Shown piece after piece: positions 26,228-33,512 of a DNA stretch of 33,512 bases. The translations under genes were made by a program, and so were the position numbers. This DNA comes from Gordonia sputi NBRC 100414 (GTDB lineage: Bacteria > Actinomycetota > Actinomycetes > Mycobacteriales > Mycobacteriaceae), in the NCBI RefSeq assembly GCF_000248055.1, contig NZ_BAFC01000079.1:1-33512 (forward strand). Reading direction: 5' to 3'. The notes beneath the pieces are model-generated. The model did not search any database. It was not told the origin of the DNA and saw only the letters and a list, made by a program, of their open reading frames with translations. Position 1 is the first letter of the stretch; every line of letters starts with the position of its first letter.

Positions 26228-26821
26228 CTAGGCGGGGTCCGACGGCTCGGCCACGGGGCGGTCGGATCGGCCGCGCGAGGACAGCCAGAGCGAGAGCACC
26301 CAGGTGCACAGCCCGACCCACACGGCGCCGAACAGCCAGCCGGCGAGGACGTCGGTGGTCCAGTGGACGCCGAGGTAGATACGGGTCAGTCCGACCAGGA
26401 TCGATATCACCGGCGCTAGCGCCATCGACCACGGATGCGCGCGCACCCACGGGATCACCCGATACGCCGCGACGGCGATGAGTCCGTACACAACCATCGT
26501 CATCATCGAGTGGCCCGAGGGGAACGAGTAGCTCTCGATGTGGAGGAGCCGGTCGTCGCGCGGAGGTCTTTCACGCCTGACGAGGTGTTTGAGGATCACC
26601 ATCAACGACGCCCCGAGGAGCGAACCCACGCCGACGTAGACGGCCTCGGTCACGTGCTTGCGGGCGGCGAGCGCGATCACGACAAGTGTCGCGACGATCC
26701 AGAGGGTGATCGTGTTGCCGAACACAGTGACGACGTGCGCGAGACCGGTCAGTGGCGCGGTGCGGTGGTCGACGACCCACGTGGTGATGTGCTCGTCGAC
26801 GTCGGTGATCTGCACGATCAT
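26228..26821 (-). CDS. PAP2-family membrane phosphatase
   Basis: 197-aa integral membrane protein with 5-6 TM helices. The three acid-phosphatase motifs are complete: KHLVRRERP (K-x6-RP), FPSGHS, and TRIYLGVHWTTD (R-x5-H-x3-D). It would dephosphorylate a lipid phosphate such as undecaprenyl pyrophosphate or phosphatidic acid at the outer face of the membrane. ATG 26821 is chosen over the in-frame GTG at 26830 because TAGTGT lies exactly 7 nt before the ATG and overlaps that GTG. Substrate uncertain. Confidence 0.9.
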   Translation of the reverse strand: MIVQITDVDEHITTWVVDHRTAPLTGLAHVVTVFGNTITLWIVATLVVIALAARKHVTEAVYVGVGSLLGASLMVILKHLVRRERPPRDDRLLHIESYSFPSGHSMMTMVVYGLIAVAAYRVIPWVRAHPWSMALAPVISILVGLTRIYLGVHWTTDVLAGWLFGAVWVGLCTWVLSLWLSSRGRSDRPVAEPSDPA

Positions 26822-26828
26822 TCTCGCC

Positions 26829-26834
26829 ACACTA
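26829..26834 (-). promoter_or_regulatory. -10 element TAGTGT for the PAP2 gene (leaderless)
   Basis: TAGTGT is followed by 7 nt and ATG 26821. The upstream GTG overlaps the hexamer itself and so could not be translated from this transcript. Confidence 0.6.
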
Positions 26835-26860
26835 CCGACGATGCCCGCCGATCAGCGGTG

Positions 26861-26924
26861 AATGTGTGTCGTGTTGAAGGATGTGGGTGCTGCAGCACCC
26901 ACATCCTTCAACACGACACACATT
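26861..26924. repeat. 64-bp perfect palindrome (copy 2)
   Basis: Every one of 32 base pairs matches around the centre between 26892 and 26893, with no spacer. The core is GGTGCTGCAGCACC and the ends are AATGTGTGTCG and CGACACACATT. It lies 17 nt beyond the stop of the minus-strand acyl-CoA dehydrogenase gene and 26 bp upstream of the PAP2 -10. A diverged copy is at 48-109. Confidence 0.95.
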
Positions 26925-26941
26925 TAGAAGCGGGCCGGAGC

Positions 26942-28090
26942 TCAACCAGCGCTGGTGGCGAGGGCGCGGCTGATGACGAGGCGCTGGATCTGGTTGGTGC
27001 CCTCGAAGATCTGGGTGATCTTGGCTTCGCGCATGAACCGCTCGACGCGGAAGTCGCGGGTGTAGCCGTAGCCGCCGAGCACCTGGACGGCGTCGGTGGT
27101 GACCTTCATCGCGGCGTCGGTGGCGATCAGCTTGGCGGTGGCAGCGGCGCGCGAATATTGTTGTCCCGCATCGCGACGTCGTGCGGCGTCGAGGTAGGTT
27201 GCCCGGGCGGAGTCGACGGCGGCGGCCATGTCGGCGAGCAGGAAGCCGAGGCCTTGGTGGTCGATGATCTTGCGGCCGAACGTGGTTCGTTCGTGTGCGT
27301 AGTCGACGGCGGCGTCGAGCGCGGCCTGTGCGAGGCCGGTGGCGACGGCCGCGATGCCGAGTCGGCCGGAATCCAGTGCGGAGAAAGCGATCTGGAGTCC
27401 CTGGCCCTCGGCGCCGAGTCGACGTCCCTCCTCGATGAAGGCGTCGTCATAGTGTGCCGAGGTGGTGGGGACCGCCGCAAGGCCCATCTTCTCTTCGGGT
27501 TTGCCGAACGAGAGGCCTGCGGTGTCGCGGGGAACGAGGAAGCACGAGATGCCCTTGGAGCCTTCGCCTGTCCGCGCGAACAGGTTGTAGACATCGGCGA
27601 TGCCGCCGTGGGTGATCCACGCCTTGGCGCCGGTGACGGAGTATCCGCCCTCGGCGGGCGCGGCTTTGCAGTTGAGTGCAGCGGCGTCGGATCCCGCTTG
27701 CGGCTCGGACAGGCTGTACGCGCCGATCAGCTTGCCCTCCAACAGATCCGGGAGCCACTGCTGCTTCTGCTCGTCGGTGCCGAAGGTGAACAGGGGATGG
27801 CAGGCGAGGCCGTGCACGCTGGTCGCGACGGCAACCGATGCCCAGCGCGTGCCGAGTTCTTCGAGCACCTGCAGGTACACCTCGTAGGGCTGGCCGCCGC
27901 CTCCCCACTCCTCCGGGTAGGGCAGCCCGAGCAGTCCTGCCTCGCCCATCTCGGCGAAGAGGCCGTCGGGATACCGCTCGGCCTTTTCATACTCGTCGAC
28001 GATGGGGAGGAACTTCTTGTCGGCGAAGTCCCTGGTCAGCGCGATCAGATCACGAGCCTCGTCGGTGGGCAGGAGACGGTCGACGGGCAT
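26942..28090 (-). CDS. Acyl-CoA dehydrogenase, FadE25-like
   Basis: 382-aa FAD acyl-CoA dehydrogenase of the short/medium-chain type. Characteristic segments are GLLGLPYPEEWGGGG, AYSLSEPQAGSDAAAL, GAKAWITHGG, QVLGGYGYTRDFRVER and the catalytic Glu in QIFEGTNQIQR. ATG 28090 has GGAGG 5 nt upstream. It is divergent from a TetR gene with which it shares a 125-bp promoter region. It probably acts in fatty-acyl or branched-chain acyl-CoA oxidation, and chain-length preference is not visible. Confidence 0.92.
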   Translation of the reverse strand: MPVDRLLPTDEARDLIALTRDFADKKFLPIVDEYEKAERYPDGLFAEMGEAGLLGLPYPEEWGGGGQPYEVYLQVLEELGTRWASVAVATSVHGLACHPLFTFGTDEQKQQWLPDLLEGKLIGAYSLSEPQAGSDAAALNCKAAPAEGGYSVTGAKAWITHGGIADVYNLFARTGEGSKGISCFLVPRDTAGLSFGKPEEKMGLAAVPTTSAHYDDAFIEEGRRLGAEGQGLQIAFSALDSGRLGIAAVATGLAQAALDAAVDYAHERTTFGRKIIDHQGLGFLLADMAAAVDSARATYLDAARRRDAGQQYSRAAATAKLIATDAAMKVTTDAVQVLGGYGYTRDFRVERFMREAKITQIFEGTNQIQRLVISRALATSAG

Positions 28091-28141
28091 GAATCCTCCG
28101 ATGGTGCGTGATCTGAACAGCTACTAATGCTCGACTCAATA

Positions 28142-28170
28142 CAGTACTCAGGTACTCTTCCTAGTACTAT
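28142..28170. promoter_or_regulatory. Divergent promoter/operator with AGTACT sites
   Basis: AGTACT occurs at 28143-28148 and 28163-28168, with a related GGTACT between them. On the minus strand TACTGT (28147-28142) is a candidate -10 for the dehydrogenase, and on the plus strand TACTAT (28165-28170) one for the TetR gene. Each -10 overlaps one AGTACT, so a regulator binding there could control both directions. Confidence 0.5.
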
Positions 28171-28215
28171 CCGAGCGAGAATGCAATGCCCCCACCACCG
28201 CCCAGGAGATGACCG

Positions 28216-28800
28216 ATGACCCGAGCCGAGCTCGCGACGCGGCGTCGAACTGAGTTGTTCGATGGCCTCCTCGCGCTGATGCTCGACGACGGCTTTGCGC
28301 ACCTCCAGATCGCCGACCTCGCTGCGCGCCTGCACTGTTCACGCTCGACGCTCTACACACTGGCAGGCAGCAAGGAGCAGCTCGTGACCAAGACGGTCAC
28401 CCACTTCTTCCGCACGGCGACCGACCAGGTCGAGTCGCGAGTAGCCGACGCCGCGACGTCGCGCGACGCCGTCGTCGAGTACCTGATCGCGGTGGGCGAT
28501 GCTCTCTCGCCCGCATCCGCGCAGTTCATGGCCGACCTGCACGCCTTCGCGCCGACGCGCGAACTCTACGAACAGAACACCGCCGCTGCCGCCGCCCGCG
28601 TGCGCGGACTCATCGCTGCTGGGGTCGCCGCGGGCGAATTCCGTGACGTGGACGCCGCTTTCGCGGGCGACCTCGCCGCGACGATGATGAGTCGCATCCA
28701 ACGGCGCGACGTCGAAGCACACACCGGCCTCGACGACGCGCAGGCCTATCGGCAGCTCGCGTCGATCCTCACGCGCGGGATCGACGTCGACCGAGGTTAG
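28216..28800 (+). CDS. TetR-family regulator, divergent from acyl-CoA dehydrogenase
   Basis: 194-aa protein with an N-terminal HTH (GFAHLQIADLAARLHCSRST then LYTLAGSKEQLV) and a helical C-terminal domain. ATG 28216 follows AGGAG by about 7 nt. The divergent position next to a dehydrogenase gene, with repeated AGTACT sites overlapping both predicted -10 elements, suggests it represses that gene and itself. Its stop codon overlaps the stop of the convergent sacsin-like gene (TAG and TAA share two bases, so the two reading frames overlap by 4 nt). Confidence 0.88.
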   Translation: MTRAELATRRRTELFDGLLALMLDDGFAHLQIADLAARLHCSRSTLYTLAGSKEQLVTKTVTHFFRTATDQVESRVADAATSRDAVVEYLIAVGDALSPASAQFMADLHAFAPTRELYEQNTAAAAARVRGLIAAGVAAGEFRDVDAAFAGDLAATMMSRIQRRDVEAHTGLDDAQAYRQLASILTRGIDVDRG

Positions 28801-31625
28801 CGCCGCGCGCGGCGTCGAAGATGCGTGATGCCCCGGTCGTCGATCCACCAGTCGACGGACATGTCGACGCTCTCGCCGTCGCGGGCCACGGTGACGACCA
28901 GGTCGTCGTGGACTCTGACTTCGCCGTCCACTGCGCGCCCGGTGAGCGCGGTGAAGAGCACTGCGTCGGTGCCCGCAGCGGTCGACGGCTCGCCCTGCGA
29001 CGCGACGACGGCGTTGAACGCCTCCGACGAGGTCGGAACGTCGAGAATGTCAGCCAACAGAGCGGCGTCATCTGACGGGCTGGCGGCGTCGGCCGCGAAC
29101 ACGACCATTGCGTCGGCGTCGACGACCTGCAGGTACCACGGACGATCGATCACCACCGCGTCGGTTACTGCGCTGCCTGACACCGCTCGAACACGTTCCG
29201 GCACAGCGAGATCCATCGGTTCGACGGTTCCGCGTCGGCATGCACGCACCATCGCGGCGTACGTCGTCGACGCCGCGCCGGCCGACACGTCGCGCGCAGG
29301 ATCGGCGAGGTTGTGCAGCAGAGTGTCGGCGTCGGCGACCGATTCGACGTCGCTGCCGCCGAGCGCCGCGGCAAGCGAGTCGGCGTACGGATGGTCGAGG
29401 ACGTCGCGGACTCCGGCCAGCGCCGACTCCGACGGTGCGCGGTACCAGCCGAGCGGATGCCCGTCGATGTACGCGTGATGACGCAACCACCACGCCGTGT
29501 ACCCGTGACGGTCGGCGAGCACCGACTCGAGCGACTCGTCACGCGCGAGCAAGGTCAGCGCCTCGGGCCAGCAGTCATCGTCGACGAGGTCGAGATCGCG
29601 CACCGCGGTAAGGGTTTCGGGAAGATCGGCGAGACCGTCCCACCAGAGTTCCTCATCGGGCAGGTCGTGATCCGGCGCGGTCGGGAACTCGTCGGAGACG
29701 GTCGTGAAACCCCACCCGACGCCGATTCTGCGCAGCACGTCGGCTCCGACACGCGCCACCAGCTCGTCGTCGACGATGCCGAACGGATGATCGTCGACGA
29801 GCACGGAGAGCAGCGGAGCGTCCGGCAGTAGTAGTTCGTCGGCGTTGCGCCACTCGCCGTCGGCGGGTAACGCCATGCGCGACAACCACTCCGGTGCGTC
29901 CGCACCGGGATCCGCGACGAGCAGTTCGACGACCTCGTCCAGAAGTGTCGAGTCCTCGTCGTCGACCGCATCCTCATCCTCGACGAGTGCGCGCAGTGAA
30001 TCGTCGGCGAGCGCCTCCGACACCGAGAGACGTTGCACGCCAAGTCGTTCGAGGAGCGGATGGTCGGCGTCGGGATCGACGGTGCGAATCCATCGCAGTG
30101 GACGCGACGTCGCGACGACGAAAAGCCCACGCGCGCCGATGTTCATGCGACCGTCCGCGCGCGGGACCGGCAGCGCGGACAGCTCCTCGACCTCCCGCGA
30201 CGTCGGCACGAGTGGCGCGAGTGCGGCGTAGAGCCGCTGCCACCAGGCCGCTGGACGGTCGACACCGACGAGCCGATCAGCAAGGGTCGCAAGCCCTATC
30301 GGTGTGACCCCTAGACGTTCGAGCACGACAAGCGAGCTGGACGTGGAGAGGTCGGGGTGCACGAGGTCGGCGAAGAGATCGCCGAGTACGTCGGCCAATT
30401 CGTCGGTGAGTCCGAGCAGCATCACCGCACGCGATGGCACCAGGTCGGGGCCGTCGGCCGCGGGCAGCCATGACGCATCGCGCACCTCGTCGACGACGGC
30501 CTCGGTGAGCCGCGCGTCGTCGAGTCCTGCGATCCGATGCGACGCCGGTAGCAGAGCGAGCCGATCGGATGGTTCGGCAACGCGGAGCAGGTCCGCGTAA
30601 CCGGCTGCGGCAGAGGCTATGTCGACGTCGGGAAGCAGTCGACGTCGGTCCGGCGTCGGCGGCAGCGATGTGATGATCCTGGCGGGTAGTCCTAGCTCGA
30701 TGTCGGTGGCCGTCGGCGCGTACAGCACTCCCCGCACCGGACGAGCAGCCACGGCACCGTTGGACTGCGGTGCGAGCCAACGGTTCACAATACCGTCGCG
30801 CGTGTGCGTCACCTCCAGCCACGAGGCGTACACCCGCTCGGCACCTTCGACGTCGACGAACACCCGCAACCGCCGGGCACTACTGCCAGGGCCGAGCTGC
30901 GCAGCGTCGGACTCGGCAGCGTCGAAATCGGTCCGTTCGATCCGAAAGCTCCTGTCCGGCAGCGTGATCGACTCGACGGCTTCGAGGGAGAGCAGCAGAT
31001 CGGGGACCTGCACCGCGATGTCGGCAAGGAGCGCTTGGGCGTCGACGTCCGCCGTCAACCCCAGCACGACGTCGGTGTCGAAGTCGGCAGCGGGCGCAGT
31101 GCTGACGGGCCACGCCAGGCGCAGCAACGGAACCGACGCGCCGTCTCGCGGCGAGATACCCGAATCCCGCACCGCGGCAACGGTATCGGCGCGATCGAAG
31201 CGGACGGAGCCCGTCGTCGAGCGGATCTCGACGTGGTCGGCGATGGTGGCGGTCGCCGTGAATCCGACGCCGTAGCGGCCGATGACTCCTGCGGCGGTGT
31301 CGTCGGATTTCGCCGACACCCGAAGCGCCACAAGCGAACGCACGCCGTCGGCACTCAGCGGAGCACCCGTGTTGGCGACGTGCAGTTCGCGGCCGTCGAG
31401 CCAGACGGCAATGCGTGCAGAAGAATTCGAAACGGCTGCCGCATCCGCAGCGTTGACCGCGAGCTCTGTGAACAGTCGGTCGCGGTAGCCGACGGTGACC
31501 AGATCGTCCTCGGCGTTACTGTCCTCGATCAGCCGGGTCGGTGACGAGCGCCAGGCGTCGAGTGTCGCTGCGCGCAGGCGGTCCGTCCCGAACGGGTCGT
31601 CGGTGTCGCGCCGGTCGGTCGTCAG
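28797..31625 (-). CDS. Sacsin-like/Hsp90-type (GHKL) ATPase domain protein, probable CTG start
   Basis: 942-aa protein if begun at CTG 31625. The N-terminal GHKL fold shows Glu54, Asn58 and Asp61 in LFTELAVNAADAA, ANTG ending at Gly87 where DxG is usual, and GRYGVGF with Gly116, Gly119 and Gly121. The remaining 800 residues are Asp/Leu-rich without recognised domains. Between the in-frame TGA at 31640-31638 and the N-box there is no ATG, GTG or TTG. The first one, GTG 31343, would delete the ATP site. CTG-ACG-ACC-GAC gives (M)TTDRRDTDDPFGT, which matches how related proteins begin. Located 12 nt after the DUF3027 gene, so probably cotranscribed. Likely chaperone-like, role unknown. Confidence 0.78.
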   Translation of the reverse strand: MTTDRRDTDDPFGTDRLRAATLDAWRSSPTRLIEDSNAEDDLVTVGYRDRLFTELAVNAADAAAVSNSSARIAVWLDGRELHVANTGAPLSADGVRSLVALRVSAKSDDTAAGVIGRYGVGFTATATIADHVEIRSTTGSVRFDRADTVAAVRDSGISPRDGASVPLLRLAWPVSTAPAADFDTDVVLGLTADVDAQALLADIAVQVPDLLLSLEAVESITLPDRSFRIERTDFDAAESDAAQLGPGSSARRLRVFVDVEGAERVYASWLEVTHTRDGIVNRWLAPQSNGAVAARPVRGVLYAPTATDIELGLPARIITSLPPTPDRRRLLPDVDIASAAAGYADLLRVAEPSDRLALLPASHRIAGLDDARLTEAVVDEVRDASWLPAADGPDLVPSRAVMLLGLTDELADVLGDLFADLVHPDLSTSSSLVVLERLGVTPIGLATLADRLVGVDRPAAWWQRLYAALAPLVPTSREVEELSALPVPRADGRMNIGARGLFVVATSRPLRWIRTVDPDADHPLLERLGVQRLSVSEALADDSLRALVEDEDAVDDEDSTLLDEVVELLVADPGADAPEWLSRMALPADGEWRNADELLLPDAPLLSVLVDDHPFGIVDDELVARVGADVLRRIGVGWGFTTVSDEFPTAPDHDLPDEELWWDGLADLPETLTAVRDLDLVDDDCWPEALTLLARDESLESVLADRHGYTAWWLRHHAYIDGHPLGWYRAPSESALAGVRDVLDHPYADSLAAALGGSDVESVADADTLLHNLADPARDVSAGAASTTYAAMVRACRRGTVEPMDLAVPERVRAVSGSAVTDAVVIDRPWYLQVVDADAMVVFAADAASPSDDAALLADILDVPTSSEAFNAVVASQGEPSTAAGTDAVLFTALTGRAVDGEVRVHDDLVVTVARDGESVDMSVDWWIDDRGITHLRRRARR

Positions 31626-31637
31626 GGTCGGCCGTTC

Positions 31638-32378
31638 TCAGACGATCTCGAGCACGCCGTCGTCGAATGCCTCGTACGCGGGCGATCCCTCGCCCCGATG
31701 CGGCTCGACGTCGGAGTGCGCCCCGCAGCCGTACTCGGCCGACACCACGCGGCCGTCGGCGGCGAGTTCGTTGGCGCACGCGCCGAACGCCGCCCGCAGA
31801 GCGCCGGAGAGGGGGATGTAGAAGCCGCAGGTCCCGCACGAGAACGGTGCGGCCTGAGCCATTTCGGAACCGGGACCGAAGTCGCCGTCGTACCAACGTT
31901 GCGCGGCGTCGTCACGTCCCTCGCGGCTGAGCACGCGGCGTCGGCCGAGTCCGAGTTCGCCCGCCACCTGCGCGACGTCGTCGTCATCGGCGACGAACTC
32001 GTCGCCGGTGTCGATCTGGTTGGGCACCAGCCGCGGATCGTCGTCCTCGGCGGCGAGCACATCGCCGGGATGCAGATCGCCCGACTCGACGCGCTGCGAC
32101 CACGGCAGCCAGTCCGGCGCGAGCAGCGCGCCGTCGGCGGGCAGGAGCGCGGTCTCGCTGATCGTCACCTCGTCGCTGTTCGGCGAGCCTGCGACCACCA
32201 CACACCACTGCCACCCCTGGTAGCCGGGAATGTCGGAGTCGAAGTAGTGGGCGACGGCCCACTCCCCCTCCGCGATGGCGGCGCGGTGGTCGCCCGGATG
32301 CTCCCCGTCGGCTTCGAGCGCTGAGCGAGCCGACTCGACGGCGTCGAGCAGAAGCTGGTTTCCGGTCACTGCGATCAC
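31638..32378 (-). CDS. DUF3027-like protein with cysteine motifs
   Basis: 246-aa cytosolic protein similar to remembered Rv0877. Key stretches are DIPGYQGWQWCVVVAG, WLPWSQRVESGDLHPGD, DDPRLVPN and ELGLGRRRVLS. The C-terminal third holds FSCGTCGFYIPL, FGACANE and YGCGAHSD, a possible zinc-binding set. GTG 32378 is preferred because it lies 6 nt after a weak CACACT hexamer, and a second GTG nine bases on is possible. The long open frame upstream overlaps the divergent MFS gene and has no family match. Function unknown. Confidence 0.85.
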   Translation of the reverse strand: MIAVTGNQLLLDAVESARSALEADGEHPGDHRAAIAEGEWAVAHYFDSDIPGYQGWQWCVVVAGSPNSDEVTISETALLPADGALLAPDWLPWSQRVESGDLHPGDVLAAEDDDPRLVPNQIDTGDEFVADDDDVAQVAGELGLGRRRVLSREGRDDAAQRWYDGDFGPGSEMAQAAPFSCGTCGFYIPLSGALRAAFGACANELAADGRVVSAEYGCGAHSDVEPHRGEGSPAYEAFDDGVLEIV

Positions 32379-32497
32379 TGTTCCAGTGTGCAATATCGAC
32401 GCCGCGCCAGGCCAACCGCCCACCTCCAGACGTTGTGGCGCCCCACACGACGGACGGTTACGCCACACAGTCACACCTATGAGGAACAATTGATCAG

Positions 32498-33512
32498 GTG
32501 ATCCGATGGAGGCGGGACGACGGCGGCCGATCGAACGACGACCCCCCGACGACGCCGGTACCCGAGAGCGAGACCTCGCGCATCGACGAGTACAGCCGAC
32601 GACGCCCAGCTGCCCACCCGGGCAGCGCGAACTATCCCGCGGGCGACGGCCGGCAACGCGGTCGTGCCCACGCATCCGTCGGCGACGCCTACCTACCGCC
32701 ACGCACACACAATCCGCACCTACCTCCACTCGACGAATCGCCGACTGTAGGCGCCACGCGTGCGATGCCCGACGAGGTCGGCAAGACGTCGGCCAAGGGC
32801 CCCAAGAAGATCACGGTCATGCGTGTGGCAGCGATGCGCGGACGCGAACTGACCGGGCGCGGCGTCGACAAGATCTATCAGGCCGCCACGGCCGACGGCG
32901 CCGACAAGTCGGGGCTGACGGCGCTGACTCTGCCGGTCATCGCGAACTTCGCGGTCGACGCCGCGATGGCCGTCGCACTGGCCAACACGCTGTTCTTCGC
33001 CGCTGCGACCGGCGAATCGAAGACGAACGTCGCGCTGTATCTGGCACTGACGATCGCCCCCTTCGCGCTGATCGCCCCGGTGATCGGCCCCATGCTCGAC
33101 CGTCTCCAACACGGTCGACGCATCGCGATGGCCACGACGTTCGGCCTTCGTACCGTGCTCGCGCTGCTCATCATCAGCAACGTCGCCTGGAACCCCGCGA
33201 CGCAGCAACTGCAGTACGACCCGTGGGTGCTCTACCCGTGCGCGCTGGGTCTGCTGGTGCTCTCCAAATCGTTCGGAGTGCTGAAGTCGGCGGTGACACC
33301 GCGCGTCGTGCCCCCGAGCATCGACCTTCCGCGCGTCAACTCCCGGCTCACGACGTTCGGGCTGATCGGCGGGACGATCATCGGCGGTGCGGTGGCCGCG
33401 CTGTTCGAGGTGGTGCTGGCCAAGGCGCTTCCGATCCACATCCCCGGCGCGATGGTGTGGCTGGCGATCATCTCGGCGGTCGGCGCCTACCTGTGCCTGC
33501 GCATTCCGTCGT
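32498..33512 (+). CDS. MFS transporter, Rv0876c-like (3' end beyond window)
   Basis: 338 codons are visible and the gene runs off the window. A hydrophilic N-terminal extension of about 140 residues (charged, Pro/Arg-rich, then KTSAKGPKKITVMRVAAMR) precedes the membrane part, which starts near LTLPVIANFAVDAAMAVALA. IAPFALIAPVIGPMLDRLQH is the MFS loop motif, and RVVPPSIDLPRVNSRLTTFG follows. This architecture and the divergent DUF3027 neighbour match Rv0876c. GTG 32498 is the only in-frame start after an upstream stop, with GAGGA 12 nt before it. Transport substrate unknown. Confidence 0.85.
   Translation, partial: MIRWRRDDGGRSNDDPPTTPVPESETSRIDEYSRRRPAAHPGSANYPAGDGRQRGRAHASVGDAYLPPRTHNPHLPPLDESPTVGATRAMPDEVGKTSAKGPKKITVMRVAAMRGRELTGRGVDKIYQAATADGADKSGLTALTLPVIANFAVDAAMAVALANTLFFAAATGESKTNVALYLALTIAPFALIAPVIGPMLDRLQHGRRIAMATTFGLRTVLALLIISNVAWNPATQQLQYDPWVLYPCALGLLVLSKSFGVLKSAVTPRVVPPSIDLPRVNSRLTTFGLIGGTIIGGAVAALFEVVLAKALPIHIPGAMVWLAIISAVGAYLCLRIPS

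Noticed and set aside
26435..28111. 558-codon plus-strand frame opposite PAP2 and acyl-CoA dehydrogenase
   Set aside because: It is antisense to two genes with complete catalytic motifs and passes through the palindrome without any recognisable domain.

Overview
The window is high-GC actinobacterial DNA. Its gene set is typical of Corynebacteriales (mycolic-acid bacteria), most likely Gordonia or a close relative. This rests on recognisable protein families (citA, serC, sepH, an Eis-type acetyltransferase, and DUF2530, DUF2537, DUF3027 and DUF6928 proteins) and on a gene neighbourhood resembling the M. tuberculosis Rv0876c-Rv0889c region as I recall it. No database search was run. No rRNA, tRNA, CRISPR array, transposase or phage gene was seen.

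Layout. (1) 1-4085, minus strand: a zinc alcohol dehydrogenase, a 2-oxoglutarate/Fe(II)-type oxygenase and an MFS exporter, preceded by a palindromic repeat. (2) 4140-7222, minus strand: three uncharacterised genes that read as one envelope cluster, namely a single-pass membrane protein, an exported glycine-zipper protein and a MinD/CpaE-like protein without P-loop lysines. (3) 7357-18252: a conserved housekeeping block of pdxH, citA, serC, sepH, a DUF6928 protein, a TrmH-type RNA methyltransferase with a DUF2537 membrane protein, eis, a MarR regulator, an NCS2 purine-type permease and a DUF2530 protein. (4) 18363-19317: a secreted lipase broken by a one-base frameshift. (5) 19456-25966: a compact plus-strand operon whose members match cyclohexanecarboxylate catabolism (badI, badH, an aliA-like CoA ligase, a glutaryl-CoA dehydrogenase, a second acyl-CoA dehydrogenase and a TetR regulator), with a palindromic operator in front. 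(6) 26228-28800: a PAP2 phosphatase and an acyl-CoA dehydrogenase divergent from its own TetR gene. (7) 28797-33512: an Hsp90/sacsin-like ATPase, a DUF3027 protein and the start of an MFS protein, which resume the conserved block.

Functionally, the operon in region 5 would activate cyclohexanecarboxylate to its CoA ester, oxidise it, open the ring to pimeloyl-CoA and finish through glutaryl-CoA. The cyclohexene-carboxyl-CoA hydratase (BadK) step is not encoded here. Since regions 4-6 sit between conserved blocks, they look like an accessory insertion.

Three patterns stand out. At least eight start codons sit 6-8 nt after a TANNNT hexamer, which implies leaderless transcripts. One of these sites is a symmetric bidirectional promoter, and another drives a 14-codon ORF overlapping sepH. 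Repeats are plentiful: a perfect 64-bp palindrome with a diverged second copy, a 21-bp minisatellite found both inside the permease gene and in an intergenic gap, and two CTCGACC-type arrays, each between convergent genes. Finally, the sacsin-like ATPase has no ATG, GTG or TTG in a position that would preserve its ATP-binding site, so a CTG start is implied.
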